64,000 nucleotides of DNA from Arcuatula senhousia. Taxonomy: Eukaryota; Mollusca; Bivalvia; Mytilida; Mytilidae. The stretch covers positions 64,914,867 to 64,978,866 of the forward strand of contig OZ020303.1 of the NCBI GenBank assembly GCA_963971305.1, read 5' to 3'. Position 1 is the stretch's first letter; each line of letters begins with the position of its first letter. Position numbers and translations under genes: made by a program. Below the pieces are notes generated by a model. That model saw only the letters and a list, made by a program, of their open reading frames with translations, made no database searches and was not told where the DNA came from. Shown here piece by piece: positions 12,501 through 22,897 of this stretch.

Positions 12501-15500
12501 AATAAAAGTACATATAAATAAACATGATTAATAAATGATTATATAATATTATTGGATTAAGGGGTTGATTGACAACTTTCTGTTTTAAATCCTATAATAA
12601 TTTGTTTTCAAAGACTATTTTCTTCTTTTTTTTTCAGATGTACAAAATAAGAAAAAATATATTGACATGTAATGCAATGTATTGGGTGCATTACAAAATT
12701 TTTGACCCAAGTAATTCATTACATTACATTACATGTAATGCAGAATTTGAGCATTACACATTACTTTGCATTACTGAAAAAAATGTAATGATTACAATGC
12801 ATTTGCATTACGCAGTTGCAATACCCCAGGCCTGGCTATTACTATTCTAAATCTTTTGATATTTGGTATGCAGCTTAAGGTAGGGGTTCCATATTATGGG
12901 ATGCGTTTCCAGGTCTGTGACTCATCTACTTCCTGTTAAGCGGGCTGACTTAGAATTTTTGCCACTCTGTGGGGGACCCAGGAATTCCGTTCTTGTTGAT
13001 CTTAAACAAAGAAGTATTTATACTTTGGTTTACTTGCAGGTTTAAGTTACTTTTTCATGAAAAAAATTATGATGTCACAGTCCTTGTGAAAGCATACATT
13101 CATCATTATAAAATTGTATCGCCTACATCCACTTCATGGTTCAGTGATTGCTGTAAAAATGTTGCAAGATGGGGCATCAGGTCTTTTTGGCGCATTCTTA
13201 TTTGATATAAAGATTTCATATTACAATTTAGTTTACTCAAATCTAGAAAAATTAAGGTATTTGGTGATTGGTCCCATCTTTTCTGTATGATTTTTATACA
13301 ATGTATATGAATAAAACATTTATACATGCTTGAAAAATTCCAAATATATAATTTTCGTTTCATATTTTTTCAGGACACAGTATTGTTGACTGGTTAGAGA
13401 GGTGGTCTATCATTAGAAGAAGGGACGATGGCATAGCCATGGCTCAAACTTTGCTCAAACTAGGTCACATACAGGAAGTGGATATCTTAGATGGCGCTGC
13501 AGGAGCATCTCAAAAGTTTGTTGATGGAGACAAACTTTACAGATTTGTATGTTTTTTTCGCCTGTTTGTATGTATTAATAAGATAATTAATTTGGTCGAG
13601 TGAATAACCAAAATATGATCACGAGTCGGTGAACGCACAAAGATTTATACGAGTGCGCGGAACTTGTTCCGCGCACGAGTTAAATCTCAGTGCGTTCCCG
13701 CACGAGTGATCATATTTTGGTCATTCATGAGACCTAATTGATTATCGTATTTATTACATAGATAAAATGCCGCTAATAAATAGCTTTTAATAAATTTATT
13801 TAAGTGGCGTATGAATTTAGACCGCAGGAGTCATGCCGTCAACGCAATACAATGCACGACGTCATAATTGAGTTTGACTGGAAAGGACGCAAGAGTGAAA
13901 ATATTTTTGTTATTTCACACTGTGAATTTACCAGATTTTATTTCACTGGGAAAAATCGGTATTTCATATGCATCTATGTAATAAGTCATGTTCTCTTGAA
14001 CATATGTTCATGCAAACTTTTATCAAAACTTTCATGACTTGTTTAATGGTGGCAAAATGAATTATATGCAGAAATTTAAGTTTTGTTATAAAAAAAAAAA
14101 TGATAGGATATATGATTATAAATTGAAACTTTGATTTGAAAATTTGGAATTTAAATAAATGGTCAAATAATGTAAAGTATAAAGTACATGGATCATATTT
14201 ATTCATTGACTTGATTAACTTGATTAACTTTGGTACTATCTGCTGTCCAGCAGTGTCACAGATTTCTTAGCAACTACCTGCCACTACTTTCTGTTCTAAT
14301 GACCTTTTGAATTGACCAATCAGATTACAGCTTCCAAGATTTTGGAAACATTACTTCTTATGATCAATCCAGAGGATTCTGAAAAAGGTCATCAGAACAG
14401 AAAGTAGAATGAGATGTGTTGTATATACCATGCAGAGATAGTGGGGAAGGAACAATTGATAGATCTGAATTAGTTAGACAGATCTTGTCAGCACAACTAA
14501 TGTATTGAATTTTTCAAAACTTGGTATAAAGTAAGCTACAGGTTGGGGACACCTTATTTATGGGCGTAACGATACCACTTTCTCAGGATCGGATACGTAT
14601 CACCATTCTTGACCTATGATCCAATCCATATCATGATACTGAACTTGGCTAATTTCAATTTAAAAATGCCATGTTCTACCAATTGAAGCAGTGGAATGCT
14701 ATTGTAAATATTCAGGATTAGTATCATTTTAAAGTTTAACTCAGTTCTTTTCATGAGTTAATGGGTTTCAGTCACAAAATTTGTTGTTGTACGGCAAAAA
14801 ATGATTAACTTCAGGGGAATGGCACACTAAAATTAAGAATCGCACTGAAATCATCAAGTTGATGTCGATCCGATACCAGTATCGTGGGACAAAATATCAT
14901 GATTCCGATGCATCCTGATGTATCATTAAACTCCTAACCTTAGTTTTGTTGGCAAAAACAAACTTAAACTTTGTATTATTTTGGGTCATATGTATATTTC
15001 AGAGCTCATTAAATCTTGGTTTAAAGAGGAACAGTTTCTATGACAGTACAGATAGTGAGTCAAGTTCCTCTGAAGATGAAGAAGATTCCTCAATAGATGA
15101 GGCTAAATTGAGGAGGGGAAAAATCATAAAAGCAGGGTTTTTACTCAAAAAGGTTTGCTTATTTAGTTAGATTGACCTTATAATTTTTTTGCTGAAATTA
15201 TTGAAGCATTGGACTGGTCATACTGGTCAGAGATTAGTTCTTGTCATTTTTCCCTCAAAGGCAGTTCTCACCATGTTACCAACTATTTGGTTTTAAAAAA
15301 AGTTGAGATATAAATAGACAGCAGCCTTCAATACCTGTGGACCATGCTTGCAATTTTTAGTACACTATTGATGAGTAGCCACCTATCTTAACATTTTAAT
15401 AGAAGAAAATGAGATGTAGAATAAGTACACCACAGGATCATACATAAATCAGAACAATTTTAAACTCCACAAAGTAAAGTTACCAATACACTTCATTGTG

Positions 15501-18500
15501 ACTATTAGTCACTTCATGTCATATTGCAATTGGCCTTAATTTACCAAAAGGGAACTTCCCTACCTGTATGTTATTAGATTTGTCAGATACCTGCCCACCT
15601 TTGCTTTTAGTTTGCTGCACTATTAAAATTGACTGCCCTATATGGCCCAGGTGTGTCGAAAAGGGATTAAATCACTAACATACACACACTGATATGCTTT
15701 TTAGCTCACCTGGACCGAAGGTCCATGTGAGCTATTACCATCACTTGGCGTCTGTCGTCGTCGTCACCGTCTGTCGTCGTCTGTCGTCCGTTAACAATTT
15801 TTCAAAAATCTTCTCCTCTGAAACTACTGAACAGAATTTAATGAAACTTTGTATGAATGATCCTTAGGGTGTCCTGCACCAAACTTGTGTTTCGATTTTT
15901 GATCCGTCAAAAAACATGGCCACCGTTACTAAAAATAGACCAGGAGGGTCAGACTACTGTTTTTGGCTTGTAAATCAAAAAGTATAAGAGATAGATGAAA
16001 TCTGATGCCACCCTACTGCTTCAGCATCAAAAGTTCTACAAAAGTCTCCATTTGGTTGAAGTTGTCAGATGATTCCTTATAGGGGTTACAGCCCCTTAAA
16101 GATGAAAAATAGCGTTTTTTAATGTTTTTGGCTTATAGAATGAAAACAATTGCAGATAGAGAAAAGCTGTTGCTTGCTTAAATGTTCAGGTCAATTAGCT
16201 CTAAAAAAGTCTCCATAGGGTCGAAGTTGTCAGATGACGCCTTATAGGGGTTACAGCCCCTTAAAGGCGAAAATAGTGTTTTTGGCCTTTAGAATGAAAA
16301 CTATTGCAGATAGAGAAAAGCTGTTGCTTGCTTAAATGTTCAGCTGTTTAAGCTCTACAAAAATTGTCATAGGGTCGGAGTTGTCAGATGACCCCTTATA
16401 GGGGTTATAGCCCCTTAAAGGCAAACAATAGTGTTTTTGACTTATAAAATGAAAACTATTGCAGATAGGGAAAAGCTGTTGCTTGCTTAAATGTTCAGCT
16501 CATTAAGCTCTACAAAAGTCTTCATAGGTTCAAGTTGTCAGATGACCCCTTATAGGAGTTACAGCCCCTTAAAGGCAAAAAATAGTGTTTTTGACTTATA
16601 AAATGAAAACTATTGCAGATAGAGAAAAGCTGTTGCTTGCTTAAATAATCAGCTCATTTAACTCTACAAAAGCATTCATACAGTTGAAGTTGTCAGATGA
16701 CCCCTTATAGGGATTACAGCCCCTAAATTAACATGTTTTCATGTTTTTGACTTATATAATGAAAACTGTAGCAGATAAAGAGAAGCCGTTGCTTGCTTAA
16801 GTGTTCAGTTCATTAAGCTCTTAACAAAAGTCGCTATAGAGGCAAAGTGTTCAGACGGCCCTTCATTTTGCACGTTTTTGGCCTACAGAATGAAAACTTT
16901 TGCTGAAAGAGAAAAGCTGTTGCTTGCTTAAATGTTCAGCTTATTTAGCTCTACAAAGTTCTTCATAGAGTTGACATCAAGACCAGGTGAGCGATTCAGG
17001 CTCCTGGGAGCCTCTTGTTGAATATTAGATTAAAAGTTTAAAGAATGTTTGCCAATAACAAAAAGTTTGTTCAAATGCAAATGATAAGTATATCATCATT
17101 TAACTGTCCATGGTCAACATTTTTTTTCTATTTATAAAGCAAAGTTGTACAATGTGTTTAGATAAAGACTATATAACATAATTTATTCATAGAAAAACAT
17201 AAGAAAGGAATGGAGAGTTAGAAAAGTCCAAGTACATCAGAACCCACCTGTCATCTCCTATTGTAGACCTGTAACAGTAGAGGTAGGTAGACAAAAATAA
17301 GGTTGTTAGAAGGGGCAGTTAATGAAACTATAAAATCAAGAGGAGTGTCCAATAGTTTTAAAAATACTAGGGGTGAATAATAAGTGAAGGTCCAAACCAA
17401 TTTTATTTAATAATGGCACGTAAATTTAATTTTTGAGGAACCATTCTTTTTTATAGTTTAAATCAGCTGTCAGACAGTACACGGTTTAGTTAAACATATG
17501 AATTCCTTGTTTTCTATTATTATTTATAGTGTAAATAACCTGTTAACTTTCATGTAATTAGTGACAGCCTTGTTTAATGCATATGTGTTAAAAAGGGTAT
17601 TTATGAGCTTCTTCGTGTAGGATTTTGATGGGTCTGGGGTTTTGTAGCAGTTAAGGACAGTGGAGAAAGCAATCAAACTTTGAGTAAAAAGTGATAATAT
17701 AAAACACAAAGTGAAAATCTGGCTTACAAAATGGTGAGCGAAATCTGGCCATTTTTGACTTTGACAGATCTTTTTAAAAAGTATTTGCAAAATTGTATAA
17801 TCTAAATTCTAGAGGTTTTGTAATACATGTATTTACAAACACTTTTCTGTTAATGTAAGGAAGTTTTTCAATCAACTTGTAATCATAATTGCATTTTTTG
17901 TGTAAATTTGAAGATCATATCTGTAGATTATCTGTTTTGTTTCAGGGAGAGACAACTAAATATAAGAACATAGAATTGACTCCAAGTACACTGCAAGAAT
18001 CAAAGAAGTCAGGTATGGGTGGCATATCTCAAGCAATTATAGAAGATAATGAGATATGGAACAAGTGTGTGTGTGACACACAACTACATAAATCAGCATA
18101 AATTTAAAAACAGACAATAGTAAACACTCAGCAGCCTTCACTGTGACAATTGCTCACTGTTCATCATCTAGATCAAAAATATAAATACTTTTTGTTCAAA
18201 ACCAGTTTAAAAATAACATTGAAAGACATTTTTGACTAGGGACAATTAATATAAACCAGGAAGGTACAAATTGAATGAGAGAATTGGAGGGTTATTCAAT
18301 TATTTATGAGGCATAAAATGATGTGTGCATAAATATTTGTGTGAATATTGAAAGGCATTAAAAAGAGTGTATTTCAATATTTTTTTCTGAAACAGACTTA
18401 CAGTCATTTAAAATTTAGATTAACATATGATGTGAAATAAGTTTACTATAAGTTGCACAATTTTTTCCTGGCCTTGTATAGAAAACTGTTAATTGGGAAA

Positions 18501-19474
18501 TTTTGCGCCAACTTTTTTTTGGGGGGGTAGGATGTCTGAATTTTAGATTGCATAGTTTTTCATGCTGTTATGTTATTGTCTCATAGATTACAATGGAATA
18601 TTTAAAACGAAAGAATATGGAATATGTGCCAAAAATACACGATCCACATATTGAAAGGATTTTAATAAATGTACAAAAGCAAAATTACACTATATTTGGG
18701 CCGTTTTGATTATTACACTAACAATGTCAGTGCGAAAATTAAACTAATGCAAAAATTTTCACAGTAACAGTATGCACAATCAGTAGATTTTATATGGGTT
18801 CAGATGTTGTGCATGTTTTCATATAGAAAATACATTAACCATGTATATTTTATTAAATCAGTAAAAAACTGTAACAAATATATCATGGAGTTACTTGAAA
18901 TGTACATTATATAAATGTCACAGACTATACAAGGCAGCTACTGACCCGATTACACATAGTAAATTTAGAACTTTAATTGGTCATTCATTCTTAGAGGGGG
19001 TAGGATATATATATTAAAGTTCTATTGATGAAAAAGGAAATTGAGCTTGTAAAAAGTTCACCATGAAAAGTATTCATAGTGATGTATCAAGTACTTCGTA
19101 AATGATATTGTTGCAACATACTTATTTAAGTTATGTGTATTTGTTTACTTTTTTTCGTGAGACCATACAGAATGTTAAACTTCTGCTATTCTGATACATC
19201 TTCATTATATTATCATTCCTTGAAATTCTTTCACATTAACAAGACAAAGATGATTTTTTTTTAATATTTCTATTTCTATTTGTTTTGGTTATCAGCGTGT
19301 TTCTTTTATTCTTTAGGATCAAACAAGAGTTCAAAGATTGCAATCAAGGACAAAACTGGTAGACTCCACATCTTCAAATTCCTGGGGGGAGAAGAGAAAT
19401 CACAATGGCTTACCGTTATCCAGCCTTTCTGTCACAGCGTGAAATCTCATGCAAAAGATACTGAGAAGAAATAA
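512..19474 (+). CDS. PLEK: Pleckstrin-like protein, PH-DEP-PH, ten exons
   Basis: Joining 512-565, 6681-6839, 7689-7814, 10573-10625, 11033-11124, 13374-13546, 15003-15152, 17193-17282, 17946-18012 and 19317-19474 gives 1122 bases, 373 residues plus TAA, with all phases compatible and GT-AG at every intron. The order is PH1 (about residues 10-110, with the conserved C-terminal helix Trp at 97), DEP (about 130-218, with DWL at 167-169) and PH2 (about 260-360, with its helix Trp at 352). Only pleckstrin and pleckstrin-2 are known to have this layout, and the length is close to their roughly 350 residues. Pleckstrins bind phosphoinositides at the plasma membrane and act on actin downstream of PKC or PI3K. 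The protein differs by a very acidic Ser-rich linker (233-252) before PH2. The start at 512 is chosen because exon 1 supplies the missing first strand of PH1 in phase 0. Orthology to PLEK rather than PLEK2 is not settled. Confidence 0.93.
1191..1766 (-). CDS. P2X7-ballast-like zinc-binding protein carried by the transposon
   Basis: An intact 191-residue ORF. The N-terminal half is hydrophilic and low-complexity. The C-terminal half has ECRYCFCKPC followed by a helical stretch rich in aromatic and basic residues and by MPKCVVTLVRSWFPNP, which resembles the cysteine-containing cytoplasmic 'ballast' domain of P2X7 receptors. No channel segment is present, so it is not a receptor. It lies head to head with the transposase, 444 bases apart, and both are inside the TTAA-flanked element, so I infer an accessory transposon protein. 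The family assignment rests on motif pattern only. Confidence 0.6.
   Translation of the reverse strand: MKMSEEQNKKVTIEFNVLQLETIKNLFGHNDWEVKIIEEDKNGGNSAQKQTQSTQTDSEDNGVIENYEDQPMFVIQQDDTQDECRYCFCKPCIIDEQNRQMWWHDQLEAPHQRNSSIRKKYYKRFWTMLLHRGVWSDERYLSLKANALSRDYPAQHFDWHKRDIMPKCVVTLVRSWFPNPCDLPYMGHMWQ
2211..3799 (+). pseudogene. Kolobok-family transposase with one frameshift
   Basis: Two overlapping ORFs (2211-2774 and 2696-3799) read as one protein if the frame changes near the T run at 2706-2710, between NHRICHGF and SSGLLPVHY. The second part has the features of Kolobok transposases: NIMTDARHGW (Asp at 2909-2911), the NDLWHAVKAVKK block (Asp at 3167-3169) and FYVESFNNVMN (Glu at 3551-3553), then CHWNEN. 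These three acids are the likely DDE triad. I see no THAP finger at the N-terminus. Apart from the single shift the frame is open for about 530 codons, so the copy is either recently inactivated or the shift is a sequence error. Confidence 0.78.
4088..6107. other. Remaining intron 1, no genes seen
   Basis: A/T-rich intron sequence with no exon-like ORF. Its only structure is the degenerate array at 4846-5445. Confidence 0.6.
4846..5445 (+). repeat. Degenerate tandem array with GAAATATTATCC core
   Basis: The phrase GATGAAATATTATCCTGG followed by variants of ACATTGATAAAATCATTAAA recurs about ten times at irregular spacing of 50-120 bases. The copies are diverged, so this is an old array. Confidence 0.7.
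6108..6605. mobile_element. MITE with GCGAGCACAGC inverted ends
   Basis: The left end has TGCGAGCACAGC (6108-6119) and the right end its reverse GCTGTGCTCGCT (6593-6604). It has internal palindromes such as GGGCACTTCGTGCCC. A reverse-oriented relative lies at 45136-45557. It stops 75 bases before PLEK exon 2. Confidence 0.65.
6681..6839 (+). CDS. PLEK: PLEK-like exon 2, core of PH1
   Basis: Acceptor tatttttcag, 53 codons, donor tcg|gtttgt. It contains KKWKIRWFTLEEDQLVCH, the second and third strands of a PH domain. Phase 0 at both ends. Confidence 0.9.
7069..7444. mobile_element. MITE with TAGTCCCCTACCGGC inverted ends
   Basis: A perfect 15-base terminal inverted repeat (7069-7083 and 7430-7444) encloses 376 bases with a GTCCGTCTGTCC-type region. 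Part of the left end (CCCCTACC.GCGAAA) is duplicated inside. A TA or TTA target duplication is possible. Confidence 0.75.
7689..7814 (+). CDS. PLEK: PLEK-like exon 3, end of PH1
   Basis: 42 codons, phase 0 at both ends. It ends PH1 with the helix DGWAHAIGAVIRS. The donor CAG|gtttgt and the last 58 exon bases are the founder copy of the tandem array that follows directly. Confidence 0.92.
7757..9428 (+). repeat. 64-bp minisatellite amplified from PLEK exon 3
   Basis: The unit runs TGATGGTTGGGCTCATGC to CTAACCAGGTTTGT, 64 bases, about 26 copies. The first copy is the exon 3 coding end, and each later copy keeps the last 58 exon bases plus the donor CAG|gtttgt. Copies differ by few substitutions (ATA/GTA, GCT/GCC), one 4-base insertion near 8578 and a 2-base insertion near 8783, so the expansion is recent or homogenised. 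Confidence 0.97.
10005..10280 (+). mobile_element. tRNA-derived SINE, full length
   Basis: A Pol III A box TGGCCGATGGTCTAAAGC (10017-10034) and B box GTTCGAGTCC (10086-10095) give a tRNA-Leu-like head. The body has GGTTTCCTCTGGGTACACCGG and the tail GTGTTAAACACCAACAC runs into (CA)n. A 10-base target duplication CCAAAAGACT lies at 9995-10004 and 10281-10290. Confidence 0.9.
10573..10625 (+). CDS. PLEK: PLEK-like exon 4, linker
   Basis: 53 bases, acceptor tttag, donor AAG|gtaagt, ending in phase 2. It encodes the short PH1-DEP linker TSEKNVPFTTFRVNTNV. Confidence 0.85.
11033..11124 (+). CDS. PLEK: PLEK-like exon 5, start of DEP domain
   Basis: 92 bases. It completes the split Ser codon of exon 4, encodes a segment with EILGALQEPEAGVELGNHVR, and leaves one base for exon 6. 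Donor AAG|gtaacg. Confidence 0.88.
11338..12995 (+). repeat. CCGTCCGTCTG-type interspersed repeat split by a hAT MITE
   Basis: The family runs from GTCCCCTGCTGC through CATCCGTCCGTCTGTCACAC, TTTGATACTTGGTATGCAGC and GGGATGCGTTTC to TGTGGGGGACCCAGGAAT. The middle block occurs before and after the inserted element, which suggests an internal duplication as well as interruption. Relatives are at 20199-20400 and 22898-23125. Confidence 0.7.
11610..12834. mobile_element. hAT-type non-autonomous element
   Basis: It is flanked by a perfect 8-base target duplication GCTATTAC (11602-11609, 12835-12842). The ends are AAGGCCTGGGGT and ACCCCAGGCCTG, matching a CAGGCCTGGGGT terminal repeat with one change. 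Subterminal GTAATGCATTAC palindromes occur at both ends. There is no transposase. Confidence 0.88.
13374..13546 (+). CDS. PLEK: PLEK-like exon 6, body of DEP domain
   Basis: Acceptor ttttttcag. It encodes HSIVDWLERW and RRRDDGIAMAQTLLKLGHIQ, diagnostic for the DEP helices, and ends in phase 0 at TTT|gtatgt. Confidence 0.93.
13582..13747. mobile_element. Foldback hairpin element
   Basis: Long near-perfect inverted repeat: AATTAATTTGGTC...ACCAAAATATGATCACGAG...GAGTGCGCGGAAC meets its complement, with almost no loop at GTTCCGCGCAC. It begins 36 bases after the exon 6 donor. Confidence 0.82.
14284..14407. mobile_element. Short MITE with CTACTTTCTGTTCT ends
   Basis: 124 bases with about 25-base inverted ends, CTACTTTCTGTTCTAATGAC against GTCATCAGAACAGAAAGTAG. 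No coding capacity. Confidence 0.8.
14556..14938. mobile_element. Possible degenerate MITE
   Basis: The left side has GGGCGTAACGATACC and GGATCGGATACGTATCA; the right side has GATCCGATACCAGTATCG and GATGTATCATTAAACTCC, roughly inverted. The ends are too diverged for a firm boundary. Confidence 0.35.
15003..15152 (+). CDS. PLEK: PLEK-like exon 7, acidic linker and start of PH2
   Basis: 50 codons. A Ser/Asp/Glu tract (DSTDSESSSSEDEEDSSIDE) with many CK2-type sites is followed by IIKAGFLLKK, the first strand of PH2. Confidence 0.9.
15541..15692 (+). mobile_element. 5'-truncated SINE copy
   Basis: Matches the body and tail of the 10005-10280 SINE (GGGAACTTCCCTACCTGTATG, GATTTGTCAGATACCTGC, GGCCCAGGTG, ACTAACATACACAC) but lacks the tRNA-like head. 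Confidence 0.75.
15703..17020 (+). repeat. GCTCACCTGG-type interspersed repeat with 155-bp monomers
   Basis: Begins TTAGCTCACCTGGACCGAAG and ends CCAGGTGAGCGATTCAGGCT, so the ends are inverted. Inside are about six tandem monomers of roughly 155 bases (GCTTGCTTAA at about 16172, 16326, 16481, 16635, 16791, 16922) containing GTTGTCAGATGACCCCTTAT. Relatives: 23905-24385, 50268-50560 and, reversed, 56371-59283. Confidence 0.85.
17193..17282 (+). CDS. PLEK: PLEK-like exon 8, PH2 strands
   Basis: 30 codons, phase 0. Begins KNIRKEWRVRKVQV, the conserved W-x-V-R-x-V strand of a PH domain. Donor GAG|gtaggt. Confidence 0.88.
17946..18012 (+). CDS. PLEK: PLEK-like exon 9, middle of PH2
   Basis: 67 bases between a ttcag acceptor and TCAG|gtatgg, encoding GETTKYKNIELTPSTLQESK. 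Ends with one base of a split Gly codon. Confidence 0.85.
18597..18720 (+). repeat. Single diverged copy of the 395-bp satellite unit
   Basis: ACGAAAGAATATGGAATATG and CCACATATTGAAAGGATTTT match the start of the units at 56491 onward with scattered changes. The match fades after about 110 bases. It lies in PLEK intron 9. Confidence 0.75.
19317..19474 (+). CDS. PLEK: PLEK-like exon 10, end of PH2 and stop
   Basis: Encodes strands with KTGRLHIFKFLGGEEK and the closing helix SQWLTVIQPF, then a short basic tail and TAA at 19472-19474. Confidence 0.92.
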
Positions 19475-19562
19475 AGCATTATAGGAAATTTTGTGGGAAA
19501 ATGATGTGTTCACAGTAGTTGAACCTTGTATAGAATTTCTTTGTTATATTTATTAATATTAG

Positions 19563-19568
19563 AATAAA
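19563..19568 (+). terminator. Probable polyadenylation signal of the PLEK-like gene
   Basis: AATAAA lies 89 bases after the stop codon. The intervening A/T-rich stretch would be a short 3'UTR. Later A/T-rich signals could also be used. Confidence 0.5.
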
Positions 19569-20198
19569 TATGCAATTCTTTTATTGAACACTAAAATATA
19601 TGTCAATGGATTCAGAAATGTATTGAAATTGAAAGAGCATTTGTTAGTTATTTTTTATATTTATTTTTGTTTGGTTTGTTTTGTTTTTTGTTATGCTTAG
19701 TTTATTGGATAGTTATGTTTATCTAAACATTATAACTGCTGTAGATTGAAACTTGTTCACTGCTGATAGAAATGAATCAATTTTGATTTGACACAGATTT
19801 CTGCTACTTTTTATTTTAATATGAATTATTTGTAGAGCAATGACTGATCTTTTTCCCCCTTTATTTTGGTGCTATTGAAATATTATAGTTTTAAACTTAG
19901 TTAATTTTTTGGCATTTTATAAATATATTGATCTGCATTAAACAATCACTTTAAGATATCTAGTCAGCATTCAAGTACATTATGCATATTAGTTAATACA
20001 AACACATTTTTCATCAATTTTGTTTTCATAGTACACAAAAAAGATTAAAAACAAGCTAAGATTAAAAAACTAAATGTAATATTTAGATTATTTAATTTAA
20101 AGTAATTCAACATATATTTAGTCATTATATGGAATACACTGTGATAAAATCTTTTTATAAAAAAGAGGATTTTTGGCAAGAAAAGAAAATTAGGGTTT

Positions 20199-20400
20199 TA
20201 AAATGGTTAATATTGGGCATGCTGGCGGGAAACATATTTTTGCGACAGTTTTCTCAGAAACTACTTATCAAACATCTTGATATTTGGTATACAGTATCAG
20301 CCTGGGGTCCCAAAATGTGGGATTTTATTTCAGGTATGTCACTCACTTACTTCCTATTTAAGGAAATCAGTCATTTTTGACTTTGACAGATTTTTAAAGC
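20199..20400 (+). repeat. Fragment of the CCGTCCGTCTG-type repeat
   Basis: Shares TTCTCAGAAACTACTTATCA, CTTGATATTTGGTATACAG and GGGGTCCCAAAATGTGGGAT with the 11338 copy, truncated at the left. Confidence 0.65.
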
Positions 20401-22897
20401 ATTCAATGATTAATTGTGAAGATTTAAGTTTAAACATTTTTTCCTGTTTTTTCCTTTCAAATGAAGCAAATTAAAAAATCATGCTGTACTCGCAACTAGG
20501 CAATGCCTTAATCATATTATACATATGCTTGAGGATATGAGCATATGAAAATCATCATAAAATTATACCCATGATTTTATGGTTCAATGCTTGCAGAAAA
20601 AATAATGGAACATGTTGCAAGATATGGCATCCAAGGGTCTGGAAATGTTTTGAGCTGATTTCGGTCATTTTTGTCCGACTGAATAGAATATATAAAAATA
20701 TGAATGTTACAATTACCCCTCCCCCACCTTTTTTCCTGGCCTCCCTTGAAATCCACTTTTTAAATCCATAAAGGCAATGTGTGTTTGTGTATTACATTCT
20801 GGATGTTTAATTTTATATCCAGATCACATTTTTATTTCAGGTAAACATGGTAAGGGTTCTTTGTAGTTAAAAATTTCTAAAATGTTTTCAATATAAACAA
20901 AACACGTTTCATATAAAAAGTGAAAGTGAAAGTAAGATGCCCAGATGTAGATAAATTGGGATTAGTCGTTCTGAATCTGTTTACTAAATAAACATATCAA
21001 ATGTACAGAAAGTATGAGAAAAGTGACTTTTTAAATGTAAAATTAGTAACAATTATTGTTTGTATTAATACCAAAACAATCTGTACAGTGAATGAGTGTT
21101 TGCAAAATAAACATTTTCTCTGCACATGCGTAATCACAGGCACTTGTTGACTATCAAAAATAAAGGGGGTAATCAAATACCATCTAAATGTAAATAATAT
21201 TTGGTTTTGATAAATACTGAATATGATGAGAATTTTTTTCTAAATAAACAAAACGTGCTTCTCAGGACTGATTTAATAACAAGAGTTGACTCATTTAATT
21301 TTAACCATAGGTAAATACAGTGGCCATGGTCAGGCAGGTGTGACCAATTATCTAATTAGCGTAACCCCACAGCTATTCTCACCTGTTTGACACCTGCTGG
21401 AGGTGTTAATTACGAGATTAATGACCACAAGACCGGATGCTCAGGAAGATAATTAAACAATTATATGACTGATAAGCAAAAAATGCTTACAATAAAATTT
21501 TAAAATGTCCGATTGGGAGAATTTTCATTCGGTCATTTAAGACAAAATTTAGGTCATGTCCGGCAAATATGACCGTTTCCAGACCCTTGATGGCATCATG
21601 TTTTTTTGGACATATTCTTTTTTTTTCCTTTAGTTTTATTATTTCTAGTATCATTATTTAAGGGTTTATTGATTAGAAGATGGTGAACAAATACATTGTT
21701 CTACACGATAAGATATTGGTGCAATATTCTTGTTATACATTTGTAGTATTATTATTATTTAACAATATTTGTTATTATTTTTATATGATGAATAATTCTT
21801 TTATCATGGTCTTAAAAATGACTTTTTGTATCAAATTATGTTTCATTGATTATATTTAAACAAAACCAACACCTTATGTAATGAAATGTATTATAAACCC
21901 AAAACAAATTATTTTAAGAATGGGGAAAGTTTGAAATTCCACACTAAGGAAGACTTTTTTTGGCAATATCATGCATATTTTAAAAAAAGAATATTTTGTG
22001 AGTTATATCAAAATATGTTTAATTTGTCATTTAAAAAAAAAAAAAATTTAAATACTTACCCTTATATTTTCCTATCAAAGTTCAAGATGTTGGAAAAGAC
22101 CTCAAATTTTGAAGAAAAAAAATAGATATTAAAAAACCTGGATTTGATAATTTGGCAATCTAAAGGTCATCAGTGAAGTGTTTTGAAGAGAATATTACAG
22201 AAAATTTTTTCCAACTATGTCCATCCTTGAAAATGACTGAAATGAGCTTAAAATGAAAAGACTAGGAGAAACTCATGAATTTTGTATAAGAAGCCAAAAT
22301 GGTGACAACCCAGTAAATAGAAGGAGATTTTTTTTATACATTAGAATTATAGATTTTTTTTATGGTTATTCGAACCACATTTAGTTTTGAAGGATAATAC
22401 TGAAAGAAAAGTCTTTGATTAAATTTATGTAAGTATTGTCGAGAAGCTGGAAATGTATAATGTTTTGTGATTTGAATCATTGTTAAAAACTGCTGATTTT
22501 TTTTTTTTTTTTTGCTTTTGGTGTAATGTTCGATTGAAACAAATTGCATGGGATTTTTTCTTCAGACATATATTATGACATAGACTGACAGCTTTTGGTT
22601 AGATTTTTTGGTTTGTTTAATCAAAATTGTAACAGTTAAATGAAAGCAAAGTTTGATAATCTATAACTAATTGCAATAATTATCTGAAATATTTATTTTT
22701 GTATAATTATTACATTTATACCATTTATTTATTTCTGTTATAAGTATTGTCTTTTATATTTGGGTAATATTTCTTCATATCTCTTGTTTTATTTTATATC
22801 TATTTTGTTATATTAATTTAGCTATGCATTGTTTGTTGATGTCTATACACTGTATACAAATTGAATTAGTATTTAATTGACACATTGAATTTTTGTA

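Noticed and set aside
12569..12850. 93-codon ORF
   Set aside because: Lies within the hAT MITE and its GTAATGCATTAC palindromes; no protein-like pattern.
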